A DNA stretch of 64,000 bases from Flavobacterium sp. (GTDB lineage Bacteria; Bacteroidota; Bacteroidia; Flavobacteriales; Flavobacteriaceae): assembly GCA_016714905.1 (NCBI GenBank), contig JADKBW010000009.1, positions 1-64,000 of the forward strand, given 5' to 3'. Below, piece by piece: positions 10,023-20,432 of the stretch (position 1 is its first letter; each line of letters starts with the position of its first letter). A model generated the notes under the pieces. The model saw only the letters and a program-made list of their open reading frames with translations. It ran no database searches and was not told the DNA's origin. The position numbers and the translations under genes are program-made.

Positions 10023-10943
10023 ATGGAACAAATAAAACTTTTCTGTCCAGCAACAATTGCAAATCTATCCTGCGGTTTTGATGTTTTGGGAACTTGCCTT
10101 GAGACTGTTGGTGATGAAATGATTGTTCGAAAATCAATCCAAAAAGGAGTTCGAATCACTAAAATAGTTGGTGCTGATTTACCGCTAGAAACAGAAAAAA
10201 ATGTTGCTGGCGTTGCCGCTTTAGCATTATTAGAAGCGGTCGAAACTGAGTTTGGTTTTGACATTGAAATTTATAAAAACATTAAAGCTGGTAGCGGAAT
10301 TGGCAGCAGTTCGGCAAGTGCTGCAGGTGCAGTTTTTGGAATTAACGAATTATTAGGTCGACCTTTTTCAAGAAAAGAACTCGTTTATTTTGCCATGCAA
10401 GGTGAAGTTTTAGCTAGCGGAAGTGCTCACGCAGACAACGTCGCTCCTGCGCTATGTGGCGGTTTTACACTCGTTCGTGGATATGATCCGTTAGATATTA
10501 TTAGAATTGATAGTCCATCCGAACTATACGCAACGGTCATTCATCCACAAATCGAATTGAAGACTTCAGAAATGCGCGCAGTATTGCAGCCAATGGTGTC
10601 CTTAAAAAGTGCCATTACGCAATGGGGAAATGTCGGTGGTTTAATCGCCGGATTGTACACCAGTGACTACGATCTAATTGGTCGTTCACTACATGATGGA
10701 ATTGTTGAACCGCTTCGTGGACCATTTATACCTCAATTCGACTTAGTCAAAAAATCTGCTATGGAGAATGGCGCATTGGGTTCTGGAATTTCAGGATCCG
10801 GTCCTTCCATTTTTGCTCTAAGTAGAGGAAACGAAATGGCACAGAACGTTGCCGATGGTATGTGTAAAATATTTGATAGTACTGATATTAGTTATGAAAT
10901 TCATGTTTCTAGAATTAATGCGGAAGGTGTTAAAATAATATAA
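10023..10943 (+). CDS. thrB: Homoserine kinase
   Basis: 306 residues, GHMP kinase family; phosphorylates L-homoserine for threonine synthesis. Motif 1 is FCPATIANLSCGFDVLG at the N-terminus, motif 2 (ATP loop) is KAGSGIGSSSASAAGAV near residue 90, and motif 3 is ALGSGISGSGPSIFAL near residue 250. The frame is open back to 9987, but the ATG at 10023 starts the conserved MEQIKLFCPAT. The 72-bp gap after thrA contains a TATTTTTG element (9982-9989) inside a GTCTTAGCGTCTTTGTG-like repeat, so an internal promoter is possible. Confidence 0.95.
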   Translation: MEQIKLFCPATIANLSCGFDVLGTCLETVGDEMIVRKSIQKGVRITKIVGADLPLETEKNVAGVAALALLEAVETEFGFDIEIYKNIKAGSGIGSSSASAAGAVFGINELLGRPFSRKELVYFAMQGEVLASGSAHADNVAPALCGGFTLVRGYDPLDIIRIDSPSELYATVIHPQIELKTSEMRAVLQPMVSLKSAITQWGNVGGLIAGLYTSDYDLIGRSLHDGIVEPLRGPFIPQFDLVKKSAMENGALGSGISGSGPSIFALSRGNEMAQNVADGMCKIFDSTDISYEIHVSRINAEGVKII

Positions 10944-11019
10944 ATACAGGATTTTTAAATGTATAAAATGCGATCTCTAATCGTGTTTTCAATCCTAAAT
11001 CCTAATTCAAAAAATTAAA

Positions 11020-12312
11020 ATGAAATACTATAGCTTAAATCATAATGCGCCAAGCGTTAGCTTTGAAGAAGCCGTTGTAAAAGGATTAGCACCTGATCGT
11101 GGATTGTATTTTCCGGAAACCATTACACCACTTCCCTCCTCTTTTTTTCAAAATATTGAAAACTTAACTAACGAAGAAATTGCATTTGAGGCAATTAAAC
11201 AATTCGTTGGAAATGACATACCAGAAAAAAACCTCAAGGAAATTATTAAAGAAACATTGTGCTTTGATTTTCCGACAGTAAAAGTTGAAGAAAACACCTA
11301 TTCTTTAGAATTGTATCACGGTCCAACAATGGCTTTTAAAGATGTTGGTGCGCGATTCATGTCACGGTGTTTAGCATATTTTAATAGAAACAACACAGAT
11401 CAAAAGAACACAGTTCTAGTAGCGACTTCCGGTGATACAGGTGGCGCAGTTGCTAGTGGATTTCTAGGTGTTGATGGCGTAGACGTGGTTATCTTATATC
11501 CATCGGGAAAAGTAAGTGATATTCAAGAGCGACAACTTACGACTTTAGGTCAGAATATTAAAGCTGTTGAAGTTGATGGTGTATTTGATGACTGCCAGGA
11601 TATGGTTAAAAAAGCATTTTTGGACGAAACTCTTGCATATAAAAACTTAACATCCGCTAATTCAATCAATATTGCGCGCTGGTTACCTCAAATGTTTTAC
11701 TTCTTTTTTGCCTATAAACAGTCGAAATCACTAGGAAAGCAAATGGTATTTTCTTGCCCAAGTGGAAATTTTGGAAATATTTGCGCAGGAATCATGGCAA
11801 AGAGATTGGGTTTGCCTATTGAGCATTTTGTGGCCGCAACAAATGTAAATGACACGGTTCCACAATTTTTGGAGACGGGAAAATATAATCCGAAACCATC
11901 TAAAGCTACAATTTCAAACGCAATGGATGTTGGAAATCCGAGTAATTTTATCAGAATTCAGGAATTGTATAACAACGATTTGACCGCATTTAAGAAGGAT
12001 TTTAGTTCCTATTCGTATACTGATGAAATCACAAGTGCCACTTTACTAGAAATCTATAATAATTCCGGATATATTGCAGAGCCTCACGGTGTTGTTGGTT
12101 ATCTCGGATTAAAAAAAGAAATGACACGCTTTCCGAATGCCATTGGAATTTTTCTAGAAACAGCACATCCGATTAAGTTTTTAGATACTGTTGAACCAAT
12201 TTTGAAAATAACACTTCCTATTCCTAGTCAAATCGAAAGTGTATTGAATAAAGAAAAAGTTCGTGTCAAAATCAAAACGTACGAAGAGTTGAAGGCATTT
12301 TTAAATTCCTAA
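11020..12312 (+). CDS. thrC: Threonine synthase
   Basis: 430 residues. A PLP enzyme of fold type II that converts O-phosphohomoserine to threonine, completing thr[23 protein letters not shown] contains the PLP lysine within the family motif. [16 protein letters not shown] is the phosphate-binding loop, and [14 protein letters not shown] and [13 protein letters not shown] are further conserved blocks. The short N-terminal region ([19 protein letters not shown]) is of the bacterial ThrC type. It lies 76 bp after thrB. Its last 12 bases overlap the 3' end of nnrD on the other strand. Confidence 0.96.
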   Translation: MKYYSLNHNAPSVSFEEAVVKGLAPDRGLYFPETITPLPSSFFQNIENLTNEEIAFEAIKQFVGNDIPEKNLKEIIKETLCFDFPTVKVEENTYSLELYHGPTMAFKDVGARFMSRCLAYFNRNNTDQKNTVLVATSGDTGGAVASGFLGVDGVDVVILYPSGKVSDIQERQLTTLGQNIKAVEVDGVFDDCQDMVKKAFLDETLAYKNLTSANSINIARWLPQMFYFFFAYKQSKSLGKQMVFSCPSGNFGNICAGIMAKRLGLPIEHFVAATNVNDTVPQFLETGKYNPKPSKATISNAMDVGNPSNFIRIQELYNNDLTAFKKDFSSYSYTDEITSATLLEIYNNSGYIAEPHGVVGYLGLKKEMTRFPNAIGIFLETAHPIKFLDTVEPILKITLPIPSQIESVLNKEKVRVKIKTYEELKAFLNS

Positions 12313-13145
12313 ACTCAAAAAGGATCTTCCTAAGTTTTCGATGATATCTGAGGCAATAAAAGATTGTGTGCTTGTCGTATCATCTTTTAGGTCGGCGCAT
12401 AGCCCGTGCAAATACACACCAATCAATGCGGCGTCAATGGCATCATAAGATTGTGCTAGAAGACTTGTAATAATTCCAGTTAAGACATCTCCGCTACCCG
12501 CTGTTGCTAAAGCGGCGTTTCCTGTGTATTCTCGTACATGTTTTCCCCATCGACAATATAAGTTGGAGCTCCTTTTACTACCAGGATGAGATTAAATTTA
12601 GATGAAAATTCGATAGCTTTTTGCCACTTTTCTGCTTCACTACTCCAATTTCCTATCAATCTTTCTAGTTCTTTAACATGAGGCGTTAGGATTGTTTTCG
12701 CACGGAGCAAATAAAGAGAAGCTGCATTATGACTTAAACTATTGAGTGCGTCGGCATCAATAACTAAAGGTATTTGGTTGACTTTAAGAAATGAATGAAA
12801 TGTTTTTTGTGTTTTGAAATCCAAGCCCATTCCGGGACCAATACCGACGGCTTGTGGTGTAATTGAAAAATCAATACTAGTGATGGACTGTTCATCAACA
12901 TCGGTCAATACCATAACTTCAGGATTTGCGGTTTGAAGCGCAGTATAGCCGCATTTCGGGATGTAGGCAGTTACTAAACCACAACCGGTTCTGAGTGCAG
13001 CTTTTGTTGACAATGTTATCGCTCCTATTTTTCCATAACTGCCTCCGATAATGAGCGCATGACCTTGGATTCCTTTGTGTGTTTTGGGATCGATTGGATG
13101 ATATCGTCTTAGTAATTCCTCACGAGTATGGACTATCGAATTCAT
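12301..13145 (-). CDS. nnrD: ADP-dependent NAD(P)H-hydrate dehydratase, frameshifted
   Basis: Repairs hydrated NADH/NADPH. The ribokinase-like dehydratase domain is seen: [56 protein letters not shown]. The first frame stops after 212 codons at 12507. An extra CA pair in ACACAGG (plus about 12523-12527) shifts the frame. Beyond it the other frame continues [16 protein letters not shown], with the catalytic Asp, to a TAA at 12301-12303. As written the protein would lack the catalytic residue. The N-terminal epimerase half found in many NnrDE fusions is absent here. Sequencing error or a recent mutation are both possible. Confidence 0.85.
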
Positions 13146-13213
13146 AGTAGATTATTATTTTGAGTAAAGGTACTCAATTGGATCATAAAACAGATTAAAT
13201 TATATGCAAAGTT

Positions 13214-13375
13214 CCCTAGCCCAGACCTGTCTCGCGGCAAGGCGAGTGGAAACGGCATCCTTTTTTTTGTTTTGAAAAAATGAAAAATAGATTCCCTCAC
13301 AAAATTATATTTTTTGATTTTATGTTCGGTCAATTCGCTTCGCTCGGGTAGAGTGAACAGCTGGAAATAGCTCCC
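13214..13375 (-). repeat. Intergenic hairpin repeat, copy A (longest)
   Basis: Read leftward it begins GGGAGCTATTTCCAGCTG and ends GGATGCCGTTTCCACT...GGGCTAGGG, the outer arms shared with copies at 20324, 37109, 54062, 59582 and 61593. The centre is AT-rich and carries the block ATTCGCTTCGCTCGGGT (13333-13349). It fills the 318-bp space between nnrD and gcvT. The small open frame at 13142-13333 is not credible. Confidence 0.65.
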
Positions 13376-13463
13376 AAAAAAATCTTATAAAATTGTAAAT
13401 ATCCAAGTTGGAGTTAGATTAAAATTGAATAAATTAGCGACTTCAATTTAATTGCTACGAATA

Positions 13464-14546
13464 ATGAAAAATACTGCCCTTACACACATTCATGAAAAAT
13501 TAGGAGCAAAAATGCTTCCGTTTGCAGGTTACAATATGCCTATTTTATATGAAGGTGTGAATGCCGAACACGAAACCGTACGAAATGGTGTAGGTGTTTT
13601 TGATGTTTCGCACATGGGTGAGTTTTTGTTGACAGGTGAAAATGCATTGGCGCTCATTCAAAAAGTTACGTCGAATGATGCGTCGACATTGACCATTGGA
13701 CGAGCTCAATATTCGTGTTTGCCCAATAAAGACGGTGGCATCGTAGATGATTTAATCATTTACAGAATGAAAGATGAACAATATTTGTTGGTGGTCAATG
13801 CCTCTAATATCGAGAAAGATTGGGATTGGATTTCCAGTTTTAATGATATGAATGTGGAAATGAAAAATATTTCCGATGAGTTTTCTTTACTCGCCGTGCA
13901 AGGACCAAAAGCTGTTGAAGCGATGCAGTCGTTGACTTCTATCGATTTGTCGGCAATTCCATATTACCATTTTGAAGTAGCTGACTTTGCTGGTTTTCCT
14001 TATGTTATTATTTCTGCTACAGGATATACTGGTTCTGGTGGTTTTGAAATTTATTGCAGAAACGAACAAGTAGAGACAGTTTGGAACAAAATATTTGAAG
14101 CTGGAAAAGACTACGGTATTAAACCGATTGGACTGGCTGCGCGTGACACTTTGCGCCTAGAGATGGGATTTTGTTTATATGGTAATGATATCAATGATAC
14201 GACTTCTCCTTTAGAAGCAGGTTTGGGTTGGATTACCAAGTTTACTAAAGATTTCGTTAATTCGGACTACTTGAAGAAACAAAAAGAACAAGGTATCAAA
14301 AAGAAACTAGTTGCTTTTGAAATGCAAGAGCGTGCGGTGCCGAGGCATGATTATGAGATTGTAGATGCTAGCGGGACGGTCATTGGTCATGTGACTTCTG
14401 GCACGATGTCACCCTCAATGGGAATCGGAATTGGTTTGGGTTACGTTACAACGGCACATAGTGCTATAGATTCTGGAATTTTTATACGCATTCGTAAGAA
14501 TGATGTGCCGGCGAAGATTGTGAAATTACCTTTCTATAAAAAATAG
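13464..14546 (+). CDS. gcvT: Glycine cleavage system aminomethyltransferase (T protein)
   Basis: 360 residues, full length. The T protein transfers the aminomethyl carbon from the H-protein lipoamide to tetrahydrofolate, releasing ammonia. Visible blocks are [81 protein letters not shown] and [11 protein letters not shown]. Asp in NKDGGIVDD corresponds to the folate-binding catalytic region. The ATG at 13464 is chosen over an in-frame TTG at 13452 because [17 protein letters not shown] is the conserved start. The other gcv genes are not in the window. Confidence 0.95.
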   Translation: MKNTALTHIHEKLGAKMLPFAGYNMPILYEGVNAEHETVRNGVGVFDVSHMGEFLLTGENALALIQKVTSNDASTLTIGRAQYSCLPNKDGGIVDDLIIYRMKDEQYLLVVNASNIEKDWDWISSFNDMNVEMKNISDEFSLLAVQGPKAVEAMQSLTSIDLSAIPYYHFEVADFAGFPYVIISATGYTGSGGFEIYCRNEQVETVWNKIFEAGKDYGIKPIGLAARDTLRLEMGFCLYGNDINDTTSPLEAGLGWITKFTKDFVNSDYLKKQKEQGIKKKLVAFEMQERAVPRHDYEIVDASGTVIGHVTSGTMSPSMGIGIGLGYVTTAHSAIDSGIFIRIRKNDVPAKIVKLPFYKK

Positions 14547-14650
14547 AGAAGTTATTAGAATCAAGAAATACTTGATCATTGAGTTTTTCTAGAAATAAAT
14601 AAAAATAATACTTTTGCCAAAAATAGAGGGCAATAAAACAAAAATAAGAA

Positions 14651-15364
14651 ATGGGAAGAGCGTTTGAATTCCGCAAAGGAAGAAAAATGAAGCGTTGGTC
14701 AGCAATGGCTAAGGCATTTACAAGAATAGGAAAGGATATTGTAATGGCCGTAAAAGAAGGCGGACCAAATCCAGAAGCGAACTCTCGTTTGCGTGCGGTA
14801 ATTCAAAATGCAAAGGCAGCGAATATGCCGAAGGAGAATGTTGAACGCGCCATTAAAAAGGCAACGGACAAAGATACCGCAAATTATAAAGAAGTATTGT
14901 TTGAAGGCTATGCGCCGCACGGTATTGCTATTCTTATAGAAACGGCTACCGACAATAACAATAGAACTGTTGCGAACATTAGAAGTTATTTTAACAAATG
15001 CAACGGCACCATGGGAACACAAGGATCGGTGGAGTTTATGTTTGACCACACTTGTAATTTTAGAATTCCAAAAGGTAATTTAGATCCGGAAGAACTAGAA
15101 TTGGAATTGATTGATTTCGGTGCAGAAGAAGTTTTTGAAGACGAAGATGGTATATTGATTTATGCTCCATTTGGAAGTTTTGGTGCCATCCAGAAAGAAT
15201 TAGAAAATAGAAATATTGAAATCTTGTCTTCTGGTTTTGAAAGAATTCCACAAGTCCTAAAACAACTTACGGAAGCACAAGTCGCTGATGTTGAAAAATT
15301 ATTGGAGAAAATTGAAGAGGATGATGACGTGCAAAACGTATATCACACGATGGAAGAAAATTAA
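14651..15364 (+). CDS. yebC: YebC/PmpR (TACO1) family protein
   Basis: 237 residues. The family (PF01709) was named as a transcriptional regulator and more recently linked to translation of difficult proline stretches. The N-terminal block is MGRAFEFRKGRKMKRWSAMA, then GPNPEANSRLRAVIQNAKAANMP with ENVERAIKKA, and the acidic C-terminal region VEKLLEKIEEDDDVQNVYH. The sequence starting MGRAFEFRKGRK is the Bacteroidota form of the usual AGHSKWAN start. It ends immediately before an array of GATAATT heptamers and a terminator. Confidence 0.93.
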   Translation: MGRAFEFRKGRKMKRWSAMAKAFTRIGKDIVMAVKEGGPNPEANSRLRAVIQNAKAANMPKENVERAIKKATDKDTANYKEVLFEGYAPHGIAILIETATDNNNRTVANIRSYFNKCNGTMGTQGSVEFMFDHTCNFRIPKGNLDPEELELELIDFGAEEVFEDEDGILIYAPFGSFGAIQKELENRNIEILSSGFERIPQVLKQLTEAQVADVEKLLEKIEEDDDVQNVYHTMEEN

Positions 15365-15366
15365 TG

Positions 15367-15394
15367 GATAATTAACAATTGATAATTGATAATT
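15367..15394. repeat. Heptamer tandem array (4 units) next to the yebC stop
   Basis: GATAATT, AACAATT, GATAATT, GATAATT in exact 7-bp register, starting 2 bp after the yebC stop. An inverted copy of the same array is at 15570-15597, so the intergenic region is bracketed by mirrored arrays. Confidence 0.7.
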
Positions 15395-15411
15395 TGTTTG
15401 TTATTAAATAG

Positions 15412-15439
15412 AAAGTCCCGAGTGAAGTCGGGACTTTTT
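15412..15439 (+). terminator. Rho-independent terminator of yebC
   Basis: AAAGTCCCGA (15412-15421) pairs with TCGGGACTTT (15428-15437) and is followed by T residues. It lies 48 bp after the yebC stop. Confidence 0.85.
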
Positions 15440-15542
15440 ATTTCTATGTACTTAATAATTTCAGTAGAACAAGAAAATATCTAATAAAAACAATGATTCC
15501 ACAAATTAATAAATTGAATAATTCTACAACTAGCAAATAGAA

Positions 15543-15567
15543 AAAGTCTCGAGTTTATCGAGACTTT
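15543..15567 (-). terminator. Terminator of the cystathionine beta-synthase-like gene
   Basis: AAAGTCTCGA (15543-15552) and TCGAGACTTT (15558-15567) form a 10-bp stem. On the minus strand the stem is followed by a T run (plus AAAAA at 15541-15545), 31 bp beyond the stop of the leftward gene. Confidence 0.8.
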
Positions 15568-15569
15568 CA

Positions 15570-15597
15570 TTATCAATTATCAATTGTTAATTATCAA
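15570..15597. repeat. Heptamer tandem array (4 units) next to a stop codon
   Basis: TTATCAA, TTATCAA, TTGTTAA, TTATCAA in 7-bp register, immediately before the stop codon of the leftward gene (15598-15600). It is the reverse complement of the array at 15367-15394. Confidence 0.7.
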
Positions 15598-16638
15598 TTA
15601 CTTTATAAATTCTATCTTCTGAACTTCTTCTGCATTAACACTATCGAAGAAACCTTGCTCATTCATCCAGTCATCACTGAAAACTTTACTCATGTAACGC
15701 GAACCATGGTCAGGAAAAATAGCAACAACATTACTTGTAGTATTGAATTCCCCATCGTCCGCATATTGTCGAATCGCTTGTAAAACAGCTCCGGAAGTGT
15801 AACCGACAAATAAGCCTTCTTTTTTTGCTATTTCTCGTGTAGCATGCGCACTTTCTTCATCTGTTACTTTAGTAAACTTATCAATCGAGTCAAAATCAGT
15901 TGCAGTTGGAATTAGATTTTTTCCTAATCCTTCAATCCGATAAGGATAAATTTCTTTGTTATCAAACTCCTTGGTTTCGTGGTATTTTTTCAAAACAGAA
16001 CCAAAAGCATCAACGCCTAAAATTCTAATATTTGGATTTTGTTCTTTCAGATATTTAGCAACACCCGAAATTGTTCCGCCGGTTCCACTACAAGCGACCA
16101 AATGTGTGATATTCCCATTCGTTTGTTTCCAAATCTCTGGACCAGTGGTGTTGTAATGTGCATCAATATTTAATTGATTAAAATACTGATTGATATATAC
16201 GGAACCTTTTGTTTCTTCATGTAATCGTTTCGCCACACTATAATAGGAACGGTCGTCGTCTGCAGCAACATTTGCAGGACAAACGTACACTTTAGCGCCA
16301 AGACTTCGGAGCATGTCAATTTTATCCTTTGAAGATTTTGAACTCACCGCCAAAATACAATTATAGCCCTTAATGATACTTACCATCGCTAAGCTAAAAC
16401 CTGTATTTCCCGAAGTAGTTTCAATGATGGTATCACCTGGAGATAGAATTCCTCGCTTTTCCGCTTCTTCAATAATATAAAGTGCTATTCTATCTTTTGT
16501 TGAGTGACCAGGATTAAATGCTTCTACTTTTGCATAAAAATTACCGTCATAATTTTCGGTAACTTTATTGAGCTTAATAAGAGGTGTATTTCCTATTAGT
16601 TCTAATACATTATTGTAGGCTTTAATTTCTTCTTTCAT
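15598..16638 (-). CDS. PLP-dependent cystathionine beta-synthase / cysteine synthase
   Basis: 346 residues, fold type II PLP enzyme. [13 protein letters not shown] and [19 protein letters not shown] carry the N-terminal signature and the PLP lysine. [14 protein letters not shown] is the substrate loop, and [16 protein letters not shown] binds the PLP phosphate. The C-terminal [18 protein letters not shown] resembles the cystathionine beta-synthase catalytic core more than CysK/CysM, but the regulatory CBS domains are absent. It would join serine (or O-acetylserine) with homocysteine or sulfide. The ATG at 16638 ([14 protein letters not shown]) is preferred over the upstream in-frame start at 16683. 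Confidence 0.88.
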   Translation of the reverse strand: MKEEIKAYNNVLELIGNTPLIKLNKVTENYDGNFYAKVEAFNPGHSTKDRIALYIIEEAEKRGILSPGDTIIETTSGNTGFSLAMVSIIKGYNCILAVSSKSSKDKIDMLRSLGAKVYVCPANVAADDDRSYYSVAKRLHEETKGSVYINQYFNQLNIDAHYNTTGPEIWKQTNGNITHLVACSGTGGTISGVAKYLKEQNPNIRILGVDAFGSVLKKYHETKEFDNKEIYPYRIEGLGKNLIPTATDFDSIDKFTKVTDEESAHATREIAKKEGLFVGYTSGAVLQAIRQYADDGEFNTTSNVVAIFPDHGSRYMSKVFSDDWMNEQGFFDSVNAEEVQKIEFIK

Positions 16639-16713
16639 AAAAAAATAGTTAATCAAGGCTGATGGTATTTTAACAATCCCCAAATCCTTGCAAATCTAAC
16701 AAAAAAAAATTAA

Positions 16714-18846
16714 TTACTTTTTGATTTTTTCTAAATCTAACAAAAAAGTAAATTCTTTCGCAACTTCTTTCAAGGCCTCAAATCGACCTGAAGCACCGCC
16801 ATGACCCGCATCCATGTTGGTGTCGAGAAATAACTGTTTATCATTTGTTTTTGTGACTCTTAATTTAGCTACCCATTTTGCTGGTTCCCAATATTGTACC
16901 TGCGAGTCATGCAATCCAGTACCAACATACATGTTTGGATAGTCCTGCGCTTTGACATTATCATAAGGTGAATACGAAAGCATATAATCATAGTACTTTT
17001 TCACATTTGGATTGCCCCATTCATCATATTCACCAGTGGTTAATGGAATAGAATCATCTAGCATTGTCGTCATGACATCAACAAAAGGAACTTGAGCAAT
17101 GACACCATTATATAACTGTGGTGCCATATTCACAATTGCACCCATCAACAAACCGCCTGCAGAGCCGCCTTCAGCATATAAATGTTCCGCAGAAGTAAAT
17201 TTTTCAGCTATCACATATTTCGAGCAATCAATAAAATCGGTAAAAGTGTTTTTCTTTTTTAATAATTTTCCGTCTTCATACCATTGTCTTCCTAAATCTT
17301 CTCCTCCTCGAATATGTGCTATTGCATAAACAAAGCCGCGATCCAATAGCGATAAACGCGTTGTTGAAAAATACGGATCCATAGAAAGTCCATACGAACC
17401 ATACGCATATAACAACAATGGATTCTTTCCGTCTTTCTTGATTCCTTTTCGATACACCATAGAAATAGGTACTTTAGTTCCATCGGTTGCAGTAGCCCAA
17501 ACACGTTCTTCGGTGTAATTATTCTTATCAAATTTTCCACCTAAGACTTGTTGTTCTTTTTTAATTTCTTTCGTCTTAGTCTTCATGTTGAAGTCGATTA
17601 CCGAAGAAGGTGTTGCCAACGACTGGTAACCATAACGTAATACATCCGTATCAAAATCGACGTTAGTAGTTGTGTAACATGTATAAGTTTCGATTTCAAA
17701 AGGCAAGTAATATTCCCCTTTCCCACTCCATGTCATAATCCGAATTTTATTCAAACCATTGCTGCGTTCTGAAACCACTAAATAGTCTTTAAAAATATCT
17801 ATTCCTTCCATTAGAACGTCTGAGCGATGTGAAATTAAGTCCACCCAATTTTCTTGAGAGGTATTGTTTTCATTGACTTTCATCAACTTAAAATTGGTTG
17901 CTTTGTCTTTATTCGTTACCACGTAGAAACTATCGCCATAATGAGAAATTGAATACTCTAATCCCCGAACTCTTTTTTGAAAAATTTTGAATTTGCTATC
18001 CGGTTCATCCGCCAAAATAGTTTGGTATTCGTCGGTCAGCGTGCTTCCACATGCAATCGTAATATACTTTTTCGATTTGCTTTTCGATACAGAAACATTA
18101 AACGTATCGTCTTTCTCAAAATAGACTAATTCGTCATTCTCCGTTGACGCACCCATTTTGTGTTTATATACTTTATCCGAACGCAACGTCTTTTCGTCTT
18201 GCTTGGTATAGAAAATGGTTTTGTTGTCATTAGCCCAAACCGCATTACCTGTAGTTTGTTCGACTTTATCGGATAAAATTTCACCGGTTACCAGGTTTTT
18301 GATTTGCATCGAATAAATTCTTCTACCTATTACATCCGTGCAAAAAATCGCCAATTGGTTGTCATTACTGATACTCACGCCACCCAATTGAAAGTATTTG
18401 TGACCTTTCGCCATCTCATTGCAATTGAACATGATTTCTTCAGGAGCTTCCAAACTTCCTTTCTTTCTTGAATAAATCGGGTAATCTTGCCCTTTTTCAA
18501 ATCGAGTGATGTAGTAATAACCATTATATAAGTATGGAACCGATTCGTCGTCCTCTTTGATACGGCCTTTCATTTCCTCAAACAAGGCGGTTTGAAAATC
18601 CTTAGTAGACGCAGTAACGGTGTGATAATAATCATTCTCTTTATTCAAATAATCGATAACTTCTGGATTCTCCCGATCATTGAGCCAAAAATAGTTATCG
18701 ATTCTAACATCTCCGTGTTTTTCAAGTTTCTTAGGTTTTACAGGTGCAATTGGCGCTTTTGGATTTGACATTGTTTCGTTTTTGTTTTGAGAAAAAGACG
18801 TTGCAAAAATAGTACAAAGGCAACAGATAAAAATTGTATTTTTCAT
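16714..18846 (-). CDS. Oligopeptidase B (S9A serine peptidase), exported
   Basis: 710 residues with an N-terminal hydrophobic signal (MKNTIFICCLCTIFATSFSQ), so probably periplasmic or secreted. The S9 beta-propeller occupies about residues 30-430 (KKLEKHGDVRIDNYFWLNDR) and the alpha/beta-hydrolase domain the remainder. AEGGSAGGLLMGAI holds the nucleophile Ser, ...NMDAGHGGASGRFEAL the catalytic His, and the Asp is expected around VGTGLHDSQVQYWEP. The RGGEDLGRQWYEDGK and PYFSTTRLSLLDRGF blocks fit protease II, which cleaves short peptides after Arg or Lys. It is divergent from ybaB. Confidence 0.92.
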   Translation of the reverse strand: MKNTIFICCLCTIFATSFSQNKNETMSNPKAPIAPVKPKKLEKHGDVRIDNYFWLNDRENPEVIDYLNKENDYYHTVTASTKDFQTALFEEMKGRIKEDDESVPYLYNGYYYITRFEKGQDYPIYSRKKGSLEAPEEIMFNCNEMAKGHKYFQLGGVSISNDNQLAIFCTDVIGRRIYSMQIKNLVTGEILSDKVEQTTGNAVWANDNKTIFYTKQDEKTLRSDKVYKHKMGASTENDELVYFEKDDTFNVSVSKSKSKKYITIACGSTLTDEYQTILADEPDSKFKIFQKRVRGLEYSISHYGDSFYVVTNKDKATNFKLMKVNENNTSQENWVDLISHRSDVLMEGIDIFKDYLVVSERSNGLNKIRIMTWSGKGEYYLPFEIETYTCYTTTNVDFDTDVLRYGYQSLATPSSVIDFNMKTKTKEIKKEQQVLGGKFDKNNYTEERVWATATDGTKVPISMVYRKGIKKDGKNPLLLYAYGSYGLSMDPYFSTTRLSLLDRGFVYAIAHIRGGEDLGRQWYEDGKLLKKKNTFTDFIDCSKYVIAEKFTSAEHLYAEGGSAGGLLMGAIVNMAPQLYNGVIAQVPFVDVMTTMLDDSIPLTTGEYDEWGNPNVKKYYDYMLSYSPYDNVKAQDYPNMYVGTGLHDSQVQYWEPAKWVAKLRVTKTNDKQLFLDTNMDAGHGGASGRFEALKEVAKEFTFLLDLEKIKK

Positions 18847-18881
18847 TGATTAATTTGTAAAATTACTTGCTCGCAATTTAG

Positions 18882-18889
18882 TACTTTTG
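18882..18889 (+). promoter_or_regulatory. -7 promoter element of ybaB
   Basis: TACTTTTG, an exact TAnnTTTG match, 28 bp before the ybaB ATG at 18918. Confidence 0.5.
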
Positions 18890-18917
18890 CCATGTATTAA
18901 TCATAATAATTATCAAT

Positions 18918-19243
18918 ATGTTTGGAGATTTAATGGGAATGATGGGCAAAATGAAAGAAACCCAAGAGAAAGTGAACAAACTAAAAAAAGATTGGACACG
19001 ATTTTTATTGATGAACAAAGTGCTGACCAACTATTGAAAATCTCCATTTCAGCCAACAATCAAATAAAGTCGGTTACTATCGACGACACTTTACTCGAAG
19101 ACAAAGAGCAATTGGAAGATTATTTGATTCTAGTGATCAATAAAGCCATCGAGAAAGCCACTGCTGTTCATGCTGCCGAAATCGACGCGGTTTCTAAAAT
19201 GGATCTTCCAATGATCCCAGGAATGGAAGATATGTTTAAGTAA
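18918..19243 (+). CDS. ybaB: YbaB/EbfC nucleoid-associated protein, frameshifted
   Basis: About 108 residues after correction. The start is [19 protein letters not shown] at 18918, and the frame then breaks at a run of seven A (18983-18989). One extra A would give [12 protein letters not shown] and join the downstream frame, [17 protein letters not shown] to the C-terminal [11 protein letters not shown]. YbaB proteins are small dimeric DNA-binding proteins. The gene often lies near recR or dnaX, but neither is here. The stop abuts that of ltaE, with the two genes convergent. The A-run indel is most simply a sequencing error. Confidence 0.85.
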
Positions 19244-20269
19244 CTAGAACTCCATTTTTTCTAGCGTTTCCAATACATAAGAGTGCATCACTTCTCGATA
19301 ATCGAGATGCGTTACCATGCGTAACGTATTTTTCGCCAACAAACTAATCGCTATTCCTTTTTGTGCTAGTTTGTCTATCACTTGTTTGTCGTTTAAATGC
19401 GATTGTACTGCGAAGACAACAATATTGGTTTCTACTGGTTCTACTTTAGAAACCCATTCACACGACGCTAATTTCGCTCCTAATTCTTTCGCTCGTCTGT
19501 GGTCATCTTCTAACCTATTGATATTGTTTTGCAAGGCATAAATTCCAGCCGCCGCCAAATAACCTGATTGACGCATATTACCTCCAAATATTTTGCGGAT
19601 TCGAAGTGCTTTTTTCATTGTTGCCGCATCAGAAAGCAATACAGATCCAATCGGCGCGCCCAAACCTTTTGAAAAACAAACCGAAATCGTATCGAACATT
19701 TCTCCGTATTGCTTCGGCTGTTGTTTTTTTGCAATGAGCGCATTCCATAATCTGGCGCCGTCTAAGTGATATTTTAGGTTGTGATCGGTACAAACTTGCT
19801 TGATCTTTTGCAATTCCTCAATTTCATAGCAAGCGCCGCCGCCCTTATTCGTGGTATTTTCAATCCCGACCATTTTAGATAATGGCGTGTGATAAAACTC
19901 AGGATCATTAATGCCGTTTTTAACTTGCTCAGCGGTAATCAAACCGCGATTTCCATCCAACAAATTGAAGTTCACGCCGATATTAAAAGAAGCGCCACCC
20001 GATTCATACAAGTGAATGTGCGACCATTTATCACAAATAATCTGATCGCCTGGATTGGTATTTAGTTTAATTGCCGTTTGATTTGCCATCGTCCCGGAAG
20101 GAAAGAACAACGCAGCTTCCATCCCAAATAAGTCAGCCACCATTTTTTCAAAAGCATTGACCGTCGGGTCTTGCTTAAAAACATCATCGCCCACTTTGGC
20201 ATTAAACATGGCTTGAAGCATTTCAGGAGATGGTTTGGTTACCGTGTCACTGATTAAATTTATTTCCAT
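19244..20269 (-). CDS. ltaE: Low-specificity L-threonine aldolase
   Basis: 341 residues, PLP enzyme cleaving L-threonine or allo-threonine to glycine and acetaldehyde. Conserved blocks: INLISDTVTKPSPEML, VGDDVFKQDPTVNAFE, ALFFPSGTMANQTAI, YHLDGARLWNALIA and CFSKGLGAPIGSVLLSD, where Lys in FSKG binds PLP. The open frame reaches 20371, but the extra 34 codons are translated from the hairpin repeat at 20324-20404, so the ATG at 20269 is the start. With thrABC nearby the window holds both synthesis and cleavage of threonine. Confidence 0.93.
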   Translation of the reverse strand: MEINLISDTVTKPSPEMLQAMFNAKVGDDVFKQDPTVNAFEKMVADLFGMEAALFFPSGTMANQTAIKLNTNPGDQIICDKWSHIHLYESGGASFNIGVNFNLLDGNRGLITAEQVKNGINDPEFYHTPLSKMVGIENTTNKGGGACYEIEELQKIKQVCTDHNLKYHLDGARLWNALIAKKQQPKQYGEMFDTISVCFSKGLGAPIGSVLLSDAATMKKALRIRKIFGGNMRQSGYLAAAGIYALQNNINRLEDDHRRAKELGAKLASCEWVSKVEPVETNIVVFAVQSHLNDKQVIDKLAQKGIAISLLAKNTLRMVTHLDYREVMHSYVLETLEKMEF

Positions 20270-20323
20270 ATCAAGTGTAGATAGTTTACTTTTGTTTTTC
20301 AAAATTTTGATTCTAGACAGAGG

Positions 20324-20404
20324 CTTAGCCCCGATAGTAGTGGAAATCCTTTGTGTCGGTGTTCGACGCAAAAGATTGCAACGGATAGCGGGATTAGCTC
20401 CTAA
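20324..20404 (-). repeat. Intergenic hairpin repeat, copy B
   Basis: On the plus strand, TTAGCCCCGATAG opens and TAGCGGGATTAGCTCC closes the element. The inner stem TTTGTGTCG-GTGTT-CGACGCAAA pairs over nine positions with one G-T wobble. The outer arms also pair imperfectly, so the whole element folds as one long hairpin. It lies between ltaE and prfB. Confidence 0.7.
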
Positions 20405-20432
20405 AAATCATCGCCAAAAATAATTATAATTT

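Noticed and set aside
13142..13333. Small minus-strand frame upstream of nnrD
   Set aside because: It lies in the AT-rich centre of hairpin repeat copy A; composition and position are not gene-like.
15367..15597. Possible CRISPR-like array between yebC and the PLP enzyme gene
   Set aside because: The units are 7 bp without spacers, and there are no cas genes; it is a simple tandem repeat pair with two terminators.
20270..20371. Upstream N-terminal extension of threonine aldolase
   Set aside because: The extra 34 codons come from the hairpin repeat and from sequence without family similarity; the ATG at 20269 starts the conserved protein.
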